DNA from: a virus
IMG/VR virus record: IMGVR_UViG_3300025168_000134
Location: 1 to 49,539 of that record
Direction: 5' to 3' (one strand)
DNA: 49,539 bases
This document shows, in pieces, positions 44,089-49,539 of this stretch; the first letter of the stretch is position 1, and every line of letters begins with the position of its first letter. A program made the position numbers and the translations under genes. A model generated the notes under the pieces. The model saw nothing but the letters and a program-made list of their open reading frames with translations. It did no database searches and had not been told where the DNA came from.

Positions 44089-44101
44089 TTAATATTAGTT
44101 C

Positions 44102-44132
44102 AAAGGGGAATAAGTTTTTATTCCCCTTTTTT
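44102..44132 (+). terminator. Intrinsic terminator after the SSB gene
   Basis: AAAGGGGAATAA / TTATTCCCCTTT forms a 12-bp stem with a GTTT loop and a T run. It separates abundant SSB transcription from the primase unit, whose ATG lies only about 20 nt further on. Confidence 0.9.
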
Positions 44133-44149
44133 ATTTTTAAAAAGTTGTA

Positions 44150-45235
44150 ATGGGTGATATAAGAAAAGATATTGAAGAAATTTGCAAAGATATATTATAC
44201 AACGCACATACTGATTCTGAAAAAAGAAGATTGATAGACAATAAAGAAAATCAATTAGAAATGGCTTGTCCTTGCTGTGGAGATTCTAAAACTAATCCAT
44301 CTAAGAAAAGAGGTATATTATATTTAGATTCTTTTAAGTACTATTGTTGGAATGGTGATTGTAATGCAAAATATTGGTCTATATTTAAGTTCTTTGAACA
44401 ATTTGGTAAAAAGATAAAAAATTTAGACCAAATTGTTGAAATTACAAAAGTAATTGAAAAATCAAAAAGATTAAGAAAACCTACAAAATTAATTGATTCA
44501 AGTGAATATTTCGAATTCTTGTATAACAATTCTATTTCAATTTTAGATTTAGAAAAACACTATGGTTTGTTTACTGCAGGTAGTTGTAAATGGGGAGCTC
44601 AATTTTTGAAAGGTAGATTGTTACATAGATTTCAAGATAGAATTAGATTTAGAAAAAATAAATTCGGCAATAGAGAAGTTTGGGTCCTGAACAAAATTGA
44701 TGAAAATGAAAAGGTAGTAGGATTACAAATAAAGAATTTAGATTTTGGTATGAAATATAGTACTAAAACTTTTCCTGTTCTAGTAGAAGAAATGAGTAGA
44801 AATGTACAATATCCGGATGATGCACCTTTCGTAGAAAAACTTTCAACTTTATCAATAATTTTCAATTTATTCAATGTAGATATCGAAGATAAGGTAACTG
44901 TTTTTGAAGGACCATTCGATTCTTTCTTTGTTCCTAATTCAGTAGCAACTGCTGGTGCAAGTAAATTGAAGAACTTTTTTGATGGGTTAGATAATATAAG
45001 GTATTGGTTTGATAACGATACTACCGGCAAAAACAGTGCAATAGATAAAATAAAAGGTAAAAATAATTGTTTTTTATGGAAAAGGTTTTTCAAAAATACT
45101 TCATTTAATAATAAGAAGGTTAAAGATTTAAACGAACTTGTAGTTTACATATACGAAAATAGAGAATATAAAAACTCATTAAGTTATATTAAAGATTGCT
45201 TTAGTAAAAATAAATACGATATATACCATGTTTAA
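44150..45235 (+). CDS. 61: DNA primase, gp61-like (zinc ribbon plus Toprim)
   Basis: A 361-residue protein. A zinc-binding domain comes first (C40, C43 in CPCCGDS; C66 and C71 in YCWNGDC). A linker and a Toprim domain follow: the acidic VTVFEGPFDSFF near residue 253 and WFDNDTTGK near residue 288, which hold the catalytic Glu and DxD. This is the layout of phage DnaG/gp61 primases that make RNA primers for lagging-strand synthesis with a partner helicase. The helicase gene is not in the window. It overlaps the next gene by 8 nt. Confidence 0.85.
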   Translation: MGDIRKDIEEICKDILYNAHTDSEKRRLIDNKENQLEMACPCCGDSKTNPSKKRGILYLDSFKYYCWNGDCNAKYWSIFKFFEQFGKKIKNLDQIVEITKVIEKSKRLRKPTKLIDSSEYFEFLYNNSISILDLEKHYGLFTAGSCKWGAQFLKGRLLHRFQDRIRFRKNKFGNREVWVLNKIDENEKVVGLQIKNLDFGMKYSTKTFPVLVEEMSRNVQYPDDAPFVEKLSTLSIIFNLFNVDIEDKVTVFEGPFDSFFVPNSVATAGASKLKNFFDGLDNIRYWFDNDTTGKNSAIDKIKGKNNCFLWKRFFKNTSFNNKKVKDLNELVVYIYENREYKNSLSYIKDCFSKNKYDIYHV

Positions 45236-45422
45236 TTTATACAAAAATACAAAGAAAATTGTAAAGAAAAACGGCAAGTTATTTATTGTAGATTTCGATA
45301 AAGAAATTATTCCAGAACCGAAAGGTAATGATATAATTATTGAACAAGAAAAACTAAAACCAACAATTAAAAAACCTACTATAAAAATTAAAGACCCCAA
45401 AAAAGGAAAAAAACTATTTTAA
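45228..45422 (+). CDS. Unrecognised 64-aa basic protein
   Basis: A very Lys/Ile-rich small protein (IKKPTIKIKDPKKGKKLF at the end). It starts within the last codons of the primase gene and shares its stop with the next start (TAATG). No domain is recognised. Its place between primase and the UvsY-like gene suggests a small DNA-replication accessory. The tight overlaps on both sides support it being real. Confidence 0.65.
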   Translation: MFNLYKNTKKIVKKNGKLFIVDFDKEIIPEPKGNDIIIEQEKLKPTIKKPTIKIKDPKKGKKLF

Positions 45423-45877
45423 TGTCTGAAGAAAAAGAAATATCCAAGTCCGATAAATTAGATATGGCATTTGCAAAACAACGCTTTGAAATATCTACAT
45501 ACTTAAAAGAAAATATTACTAATCCAATGGGAAGTATTAATAATGTTGCAGATATACAAGTTCATATATTATCACAAAGACAACTACTAGTAGATAAATC
45601 AAACGAAATGAGAGTTTCGATTGTAAAAAGAAACAAATCTTTAGGTAGTACAAGAAAGCAAAAGTACAGGTTCTATAAATTAGAGTACGATATCAAATTA
45701 AATGATTACGAAATAAAAAACCATATCGAAGCAGACTTAGAAGATAGTTACAATGTAATTAAAATGATTGAAAATCAAATAACTTTTTATAAAGAAACAA
45801 TCGAAACTTTAGATAAGAGTATTTGGATGATAAAATACCTAATAGATACTGAAAAATTCAAATCAGGTAGTTTTTAG
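45422..45877 (+). CDS. uvsY: UvsY-like recombination mediator
   Basis: A 151-residue helical protein. The C-terminal part (NVIKMIENQITFYKETIETL, then DKSIWMIKYLIDTEKFKSG) lines up with the end of T4 UvsY: the positions of the hydrophobic residues, the 'LD-I' core, the 'IK-L-D--F-G' finish and the overall size (137 in T4) agree. The central part has the expected basic helix (VSIVKRNKSLGSTRKQKYRF). UvsY loads the recombinase onto gp32-coated DNA. The gene lies next to uvsW, as in T4. The family is divergent, so this is a reasoned call. Confidence 0.6.
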   Translation: MSEEKEISKSDKLDMAFAKQRFEISTYLKENITNPMGSINNVADIQVHILSQRQLLVDKSNEMRVSIVKRNKSLGSTRKQKYRFYKLEYDIKLNDYEIKNHIEADLEDSYNVIKMIENQITFYKETIETLDKSIWMIKYLIDTEKFKSGSF

Positions 45878-45880
45878 CAT

Positions 45881-45889
45881 AATTAAATA
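45881..45889 (+). promoter_or_regulatory. AATTAAATA variant of the late motif before uvsW
   Basis: It differs from GATTAAATA at the first base and ends 22 nt before the uvsW ATG. In T4 uvsW is transcribed late, unlike genes 32, 61 and uvsY, so a late motif exactly here is meaningful. Confidence 0.45.
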
Positions 45890-45911
45890 ATATGTACTAA
45901 AGAAAGTAATT

Positions 45912-47450
45912 ATGAAATTTGAATGTACTCACGAAGGTAAGATTTTAACGCTAGTAGATGCTACCGAATTAGAAAGAAAACAACTAAGTTTATCCTTAAC
46001 AAAAAAACTTGAAACTTATAATTTTTTACCTCCAGCGGTAAAGAGAAAATGGAATGGGATTATATCTTATTTTCATAAAGATAAATTCGTTCCTATTGGA
46101 TTATGGAAAGAAATTAAGTACGTAGCTGAAACTTATAAATTTCCTTTAGAAATAACAGGATTAGGTGAAGCACTTTTCTACAAAGATGTTTCCAGAGAAG
46201 AGTTTCAAGAATGGGTTGAAAATAAATTCGAAGGTTCAATTGATACAAAAGGTAAACCTTTTTTTCCTTATGACTATCAAATAAATACAGCATATAAAAT
46301 TTTAACTAATAAAATATGTATAAGTGAACTTACAACAGCTGCAGGTAAATCTTTGATTATATTTATTTGTATTGCTTATTTTCAAGAAAAGGAATTAAGT
46401 AAAAAATTCTTAATGATTGTTCCATCAATTGACCTTGTAATTCAAGCATATGAAAATTTTCACGAATACAATTCTTTTCTAACGGAAGAAAATAAAATTC
46501 CTTTGAACATCAAACAGATTCACGGAGGAGAAAAGAAAGATTTTACGGCATCACAAAATATACATGTTAGTACATTTCAATCACTAGGTAAATTTCAAAA
46601 TTCTTATTTTAAAGCATTTGATACTGTTATTGTTGATGAGTGTCACAGAACAAAATCTAATACTATTAGAGAATGTATAAGTAAATGTGTTAATGTTGAA
46701 AGAAGATTTGGATTAACAGGAACAACACCTAAACAAGGCACACTTGATAGTTTAACACTTCAAGCTTATTTAGGACCGACTGTTATTGAAATTCGTGCAG
46801 AAGAATTGCAAGAAATGGGAACCATTGCTGAGGTAGAAATTGCAATTGTAGAATTCAATTATCCAGAAGAGGTACAAAAAAGATTTGATTTAATTAGAAA
46901 AGAATTGACCGGAGAGGATAAAGGTAAACTACTAAAAATAGAACAAGATTTTGTTATTCAATACAAACCAAGAATTGAAACTATATCTAAAATTATTTCT
47001 AAGGTACAAAAGAATCAATTAGTTTTATTTCATAGACAAGTATATGGTAAGGAATTAAAAAAATACTTAGAAGATAATACTGATAAAGAAGTTTACTTTA
47101 TATATGGTGAAATCAAAAAAGATGATAGGGTAGAAATAAAAAAATTGATGGAATCTGGTACTAATAAAGTTCTAGTAGCAAGTTATGGAACTCTTAGTAC
47201 AGGAGTTAACATTAAAAATATACACAATATTCACTTTACTGAATCTTTCAAATCCGATGTTATAGTTAGACAATCAATAGGAAGAGGATTAAGAACACAT
47301 AAAGATAAAGATAAGTTAAGACTTTATGATTATGTAGATTGTTTAGATTCTAATAAAAAGTCAATGCTAGTAAATCATTCTAGGGTTAGAAAAACTATTT
47401 ACAAAGAACAAGGTTTCAACTATATAATCAAAAAAGTTTCTTTGGGTTAA
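45912..47450 (+). CDS. uvsW: UvsW-like DNA/RNA helicase
   Basis: A 512-residue superfamily 2 helicase, almost the length of T4 UvsW (503). The N-terminal ~115 residues are the UvsW-specific DNA-binding region. Motif I is TTAAGKS (141-147), motif II is DECH (242-245), motif III is TGTTP (269-273), and motif VI is RQSIGRGLR (452-460). UvsW unwinds D-loops and R-loops and drives branch migration, switching the phage from origin-dependent to recombination-dependent replication. It follows the UvsY-like gene and a late-type motif. Confidence 0.9.
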   Translation: MKFECTHEGKILTLVDATELERKQLSLSLTKKLETYNFLPPAVKRKWNGIISYFHKDKFVPIGLWKEIKYVAETYKFPLEITGLGEALFYKDVSREEFQEWVENKFEGSIDTKGKPFFPYDYQINTAYKILTNKICISELTTAAGKSLIIFICIAYFQEKELSKKFLMIVPSIDLVIQAYENFHEYNSFLTEENKIPLNIKQIHGGEKKDFTASQNIHVSTFQSLGKFQNSYFKAFDTVIVDECHRTKSNTIRECISKCVNVERRFGLTGTTPKQGTLDSLTLQAYLGPTVIEIRAEELQEMGTIAEVEIAIVEFNYPEEVQKRFDLIRKELTGEDKGKLLKIEQDFVIQYKPRIETISKIISKVQKNQLVLFHRQVYGKELKKYLEDNTDKEVYFIYGEIKKDDRVEIKKLMESGTNKVLVASYGTLSTGVNIKNIHNIHFTESFKSDVIVRQSIGRGLRTHKDKDKLRLYDYVDCLDSNKKSMLVNHSRVRKTIYKEQGFNYIIKKVSLG

Positions 47451-47457
47451 ATATATA

Positions 47458-47694
47458 ATGAAGCACCTTTGTTATTTTCTGAATGAAAATTTTTCATTAC
47501 AAATGAAAGAATATTTAGATTCTAAATATGGAGATTCCGAATACGAATCTTTAGAAAAAGCAAATGTTATTGCGTTATTAGATGGTATGATACAATTAAG
47601 TGTAACTACTAGAAATAAACCTAAAAATACAAATCCAGATTCCCTACAAGAAATAGGTTCGAGTTGGGTTTCTATTTATAAAAAAATAAAATAG
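47458..47694 (+). CDS. Small candidate head-packaged protein, MKHLCYFLNE start
   Basis: A 78-residue protein starting MKHLCYFLNE, a 10-residue capsid-targeting-like sequence with a predicted cut after E10. The rest is a small, helical, soluble protein (YGDSEYESLEKANVIALLDG, then MIQLSVTTRN) with no recognised family. It starts 7 nt after the uvsW stop and is probably read from the same late transcript. Confidence 0.6.
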   Translation: MKHLCYFLNENFSLQMKEYLDSKYGDSEYESLEKANVIALLDGMIQLSVTTRNKPKNTNPDSLQEIGSSWVSIYKKIK

Positions 47695-47711
47695 GTACTG
47701 CAATTTTGTAA

Positions 47712-47720
47712 GATTAAATA
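47712..47720 (+). promoter_or_regulatory. GATTAAATA, unusually close to a start codon
   Basis: Exact motif but only 4 nt before the ATG at 47725. By T4 geometry transcription would begin inside the gene. It may serve the next gene (47952) or not be active. Confidence 0.3.
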
Positions 47721-47724
47721 TACT

Positions 47725-47943
47725 ATGAAGTCTCTTAATGAATTCGTAAACGAAAAAGCATATTCTATGTCCCAGCAAAGACTTATGGCAGTTGCCTTAC
47801 AAGTTAGAGAAGGCGATAAGAAACTTAGTTCAATTGAATCTATTGAATTTAGTGATAAAGTTAAAGAGTTGGTTGATAGTGATATTACTAACAAAGAACT
47901 TAGAGATTTTGCAGAAACCAAAAAAGATGAATTAAAAAAATAA
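47725..47943 (+). CDS. Small candidate head-packaged protein, DUF3008-like
   Basis: A 72-residue protein starting MKSLNEFVNE, with a predicted cut after E10. The rest (SMSQQRLMAVALQVREGDKK, then VKELVDSDITNKELRDFAET) resembles the small bacterial DUF3008 family, whose members have the order 'kaQQrfmg', a Gly-Asp step, and a final 'kdlkdfA-tK'. The resemblance is judged by eye. The function of that family is unknown. In this setting the protein would be a DUF3008 module carried behind a targeting peptide. Confidence 0.7.
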   Translation: MKSLNEFVNEKAYSMSQQRLMAVALQVREGDKKLSSIESIEFSDKVKELVDSDITNKELRDFAETKKDELKK

Positions 47944-47951
47944 CATTATAT

Positions 47952-48308
47952 ATGAAAAATTTAGATGAATTTCTTAATGAAAGAAAAACTGTTCAAGTTA
48001 AAAGAAAATACAGAGAATATGATTCTGTGCATGTTGGTACAAATGCACCTATTAGAACTAGTATTTTAAATTTCGTAAATGAAAAAGGTTCTTGTACTGA
48101 AATTCAATTGAAAGAATTTATTAGAATTAAGAACGAAGGTACTATTCTTAATCATAAAAAAGGTGACGCAATAGGAAGAACTTCTACTAAATGGATTGAT
48201 AGAAATTCAAGATACTTTACTAAACGAACAAATGAAAGTGGTGAAGTTACTTATAAATTATCTAAATTAGGACAAAAAGTGGTAAGTAGAACTACAATAA
48301 ACGAATAG
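47952..48308 (+). CDS. Candidate head-packaged protein with winged-helix-like body
   Basis: A 118-residue basic protein starting MKNLDEFLNE, with a predicted cut after E10. The body (RTSILNFVNEKGSCTEIQLK, later KLSKLGQKVVSR) has the helix-turn-helix plus hairpin order of a winged-helix DNA-binding domain. It has further NE-ending sites inside (FVNE) and at the very C-terminus (TINE). A basic DNA-binding protein packed with the genome would resemble T4 internal proteins (inference). Confidence 0.7.
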   Translation: MKNLDEFLNERKTVQVKRKYREYDSVHVGTNAPIRTSILNFVNEKGSCTEIQLKEFIRIKNEGTILNHKKGDAIGRTSTKWIDRNSRYFTKRTNESGEVTYKLSKLGQKVVSRTTINE

Positions 48309-48316
48309 ATTAAATA
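48308..48316 (+). promoter_or_regulatory. GATTAAATA candidate late promoter
   Basis: Exact motif, beginning at the last base of the stop codon of the previous gene and ending 22 nt before the ATG at 48339. Confidence 0.6.
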
Positions 48317-48338
48317 AAGAAAGAAAATAAAAAATTAT

Positions 48339-49172
48339 ATGAAAAATTTAACTAAGTTTATAAACGAAGCTGAGCAATCTAAAAAACAAAAAGAATACGA
48401 AGATTTTTTTGAAAAGAAATTAAAGAAATTCGGTGTTGATTCTCCAGCTGAATTGTCTGATGCTGACAAAAAGAAATTCTTTAATGAAATTGATAAAGAA
48501 TGGACTCAAGAACCAACAAACGAAAAGCAAGTTGAAGAGGATTACGATTCTGAAGAAGATGAAGATTCTAAGAAAATGAAAGCTAAGAAAGAATCTTACG
48601 AATCTAAAGACAAAGGAAAAGACAAAGAAGAATTATATTCATCTGAAGACGAAGAAATGGAAGAAGATAGCTATAACGAATCTAGTAAAAAAAAAGTAAA
48701 TGAGGCAAAGAAAATAAAAGAAAAAGACGCTAAAAAAAGATTAGAACAAATTAGAAAATCTTTAAGAAGAGAAGACCTAAGTTATGGTGAAATTGCAGAA
48801 CTTGAAGCACTTTCTGATTTTATCGAAGCTGATGATATCGAATTAAGACAAGCTGCTGGATTACCAGAAGCTGAGTATGATATGGATGGAAACATTCTTG
48901 AACACGAAAAAGGTGAAACTGCAGAAATATCTATTTCTAAAGATGAAATGGAAAAGTTACACAAAGGTGGTAAAGTCGATATCGACAAAAACGGTGTAAT
49001 TTTTAGTCTTATTTTTAAACACAATGAATCAATGCACGAAGCCAAATTGAATGAAGATGGTTATGCAGAAGGTTCTATTAAAGAAGCATTGGCATTATTA
49101 GCAGGTAGTACTAATAAAAGAGACAGGCAAATAATGAAATTACTAAGAAGCGCATTAAAAGATTTGTACTAA
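48339..49172 (+). CDS. Candidate prohead core / internal protein, strongly charged
   Basis: A 277-residue protein starting MKNLTKFINE followed by A, almost a copy of the T4 targeting end MKTYQEFIAEA. Residues ~55-125 are extremely Glu/Asp/Lys-rich (EEDYDSEEDEDSKKMKAKKE), as in scaffold core proteins. Two more possible cut sites lie at KKVNE (about residue 124) and AKLNE (about residue 232). The C-terminal half is an ordered, acidic helical/beta part (ELEALSDFIEADDIELRQAA) and ends in a basic helix (RDRQIMKLLRSALKDLY). A prohead core protein that is cut up during maturation fits best. Its own promoter motif and a terminator flank it. Confidence 0.7.
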   Translation: MKNLTKFINEAEQSKKQKEYEDFFEKKLKKFGVDSPAELSDADKKKFFNEIDKEWTQEPTNEKQVEEDYDSEEDEDSKKMKAKKESYESKDKGKDKEELYSSEDEEMEEDSYNESSKKKVNEAKKIKEKDAKKRLEQIRKSLRREDLSYGEIAELEALSDFIEADDIELRQAAGLPEAEYDMDGNILEHEKGETAEISISKDEMEKLHKGGKVDIDKNGVIFSLIFKHNESMHEAKLNEDGYAEGSIKEALALLAGSTNKRDRQIMKLLRSALKDLY

Positions 49173-49197
49173 AAATAAAAAATAGAAATACTATTAT

Positions 49198-49224
49198 AAA
49201 GGAACTTTTTAAGTTCCTTTTTTT
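49198..49224 (+). terminator. Intrinsic terminator
   Basis: AAAGGAACTT / AAGTTCCTTT forms a perfect 10-bp stem with a TTT loop and T run, immediately before a GATTAAATA motif. Confidence 0.9.
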
Positions 49225-49228
49225 GTTT

Positions 49229-49237
49229 GATTAAATA
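49229..49237 (+). promoter_or_regulatory. GATTAAATA candidate late promoter
   Basis: Exact motif after a terminator, ending 19 nt before the ATG at 49257. Confidence 0.65.
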
Positions 49238-49256
49238 ATAAAAACATATTTACACT

Positions 49257-49539
49257 ATGATTAAATTATTCGAAGGTGGAAAAGCGGTTCCCAATGTAAT
49301 GCCAATTAAAGCAGAGGAAACGATGCCAACATTAAAAGATATAGAAAATAAAATTTTAAATAGGTTTTTAAAACTTAAAGGTAAAGATTGGGCCGCATTA
49401 GGTTCAACAGGGAAAAAACTACCTGGACAAACAAGTGGTGATATTGATATCGCAATTGATACTGGTGCAATCGCAAAGAATCTAAATATTTCTAAAGACG
49501 ATGTTGGTAAAAAGATTTTAGATTTGTTAGATACTGCCT
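49257..49539 (+). CDS. Nucleotidyltransferase-like protein, N-terminal part (3' truncated)
   Basis: The ATG at 49257 opens a frame that runs off the window (94 codons seen). The N-terminus MIKLFEGGKAVPN lacks the full targeting motif of its neighbours. Residues ~45-62 read ALGSTGKKLPGQTSGDIDIA, which holds the nucleotidyltransferase-fold signature: a Gly-Ser step followed by DxD (GDIDIA). This fold transfers nucleotides to RNA, DNA, proteins or small molecules, and the substrate cannot be told from the fragment. It is read from its own promoter motif. Confidence 0.7.
   Translation, partial: MIKLFEGGKAVPNVMPIKAEETMPTLKDIENKILNRFLKLKGKDWAALGSTGKKLPGQTSGDIDIAIDTGAIAKNLNISKDDVGKKILDLLDTA

Noticed and set aside
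47446-47454. GGTTAAATA at the end of uvsW
   Set aside because: It is formed by the last codon and stop of uvsW, ends 3 nt before the next ATG and has a G in place of the A at the second position.
49257-49295. Capsid-targeting start for the nucleotidyltransferase-like protein
   Set aside because: MIKLFEGGKAVPN lacks the NE end and the spacing of the other members.

Overview
The window is one contiguous piece of a large, AT-rich (roughly 30% G+C by eye), T4-like contractile-tailed phage genome. Genes are packed tightly on the + strand, often with TAATG or ATGA stop/start overlaps, and only two genes run in reverse (41903-42648). Start codons are preceded by A/T-rich sequence and almost never by a GGAGG-type Shine-Dalgarno site. 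Together with the style of the spanin-like and fibre proteins, this points to a Bacteroidota (flavobacterial-type) host. The host is an inference. The T4-like affiliation rests on recognisable baseplate, replication and recombination proteins.

Region 1 (1-4435) holds the end of a collagen-like fibre gene, a duplicated two-gene cassette (small protein plus beta-rich surface protein ending in SSRRRIIIC), and four unrecognised small genes. Region 2 (4479-20456) is the baseplate module: tube-initiator-like proteins, a LysM-like protein, a gp27/gpD-like hub, a gp5/gpV-like OB-fold spike, gp25, a gp6/J-like wedge and a very large gp7-like wedge. Embedded in it are two unexpected genes: a four-repeat ribosomal-protein-S1-like protein and an amidoligase-like enzyme fused to a pentapeptide-repeat beta-helix. 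Region 3 (20574-39199) holds giant virion and fibre proteins, including a collagen-like fibre with a gp12-like HxH tip, plus a spanin-like membrane protein and a tail-tube-like protein. Region 4 (39223-42648) holds a processed-looking internal head protein, a HELTH metalloprotease, an endonuclease VII relative, a small membrane protein and, in reverse, a guanylate kinase. Region 5 (42649-43095) is the only long non-coding stretch, with repeats and a perfect palindrome. Region 6 (43096-47450) is replication and recombination: gp32-like SSB, gp61-like primase, UvsY-like mediator and UvsW helicase. Region 7 (47458-end) is a run of small genes followed by a truncated nucleotidyltransferase-like gene.

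Two signals tie the window together. First, the 9-mer GATTAAATA (ten exact copies, most ending 16-26 nt before a start codon, four directly after an intrinsic terminator) stands before structural and late-type genes and is missing before the SSB, primase and UvsY genes. It behaves like this phage's version of the T4 late promoter. Second, at least five proteins begin with a 10-residue MKxLxxF(L/I/V)NE sequence, matching in length and form the T4 capsid-targeting sequence MKTYQEFIAE that sends internal proteins into the prohead and is cut after its glutamate. I read these as a set of proteins packaged in the head and possibly delivered with the DNA. This is the most interesting candidate system here.
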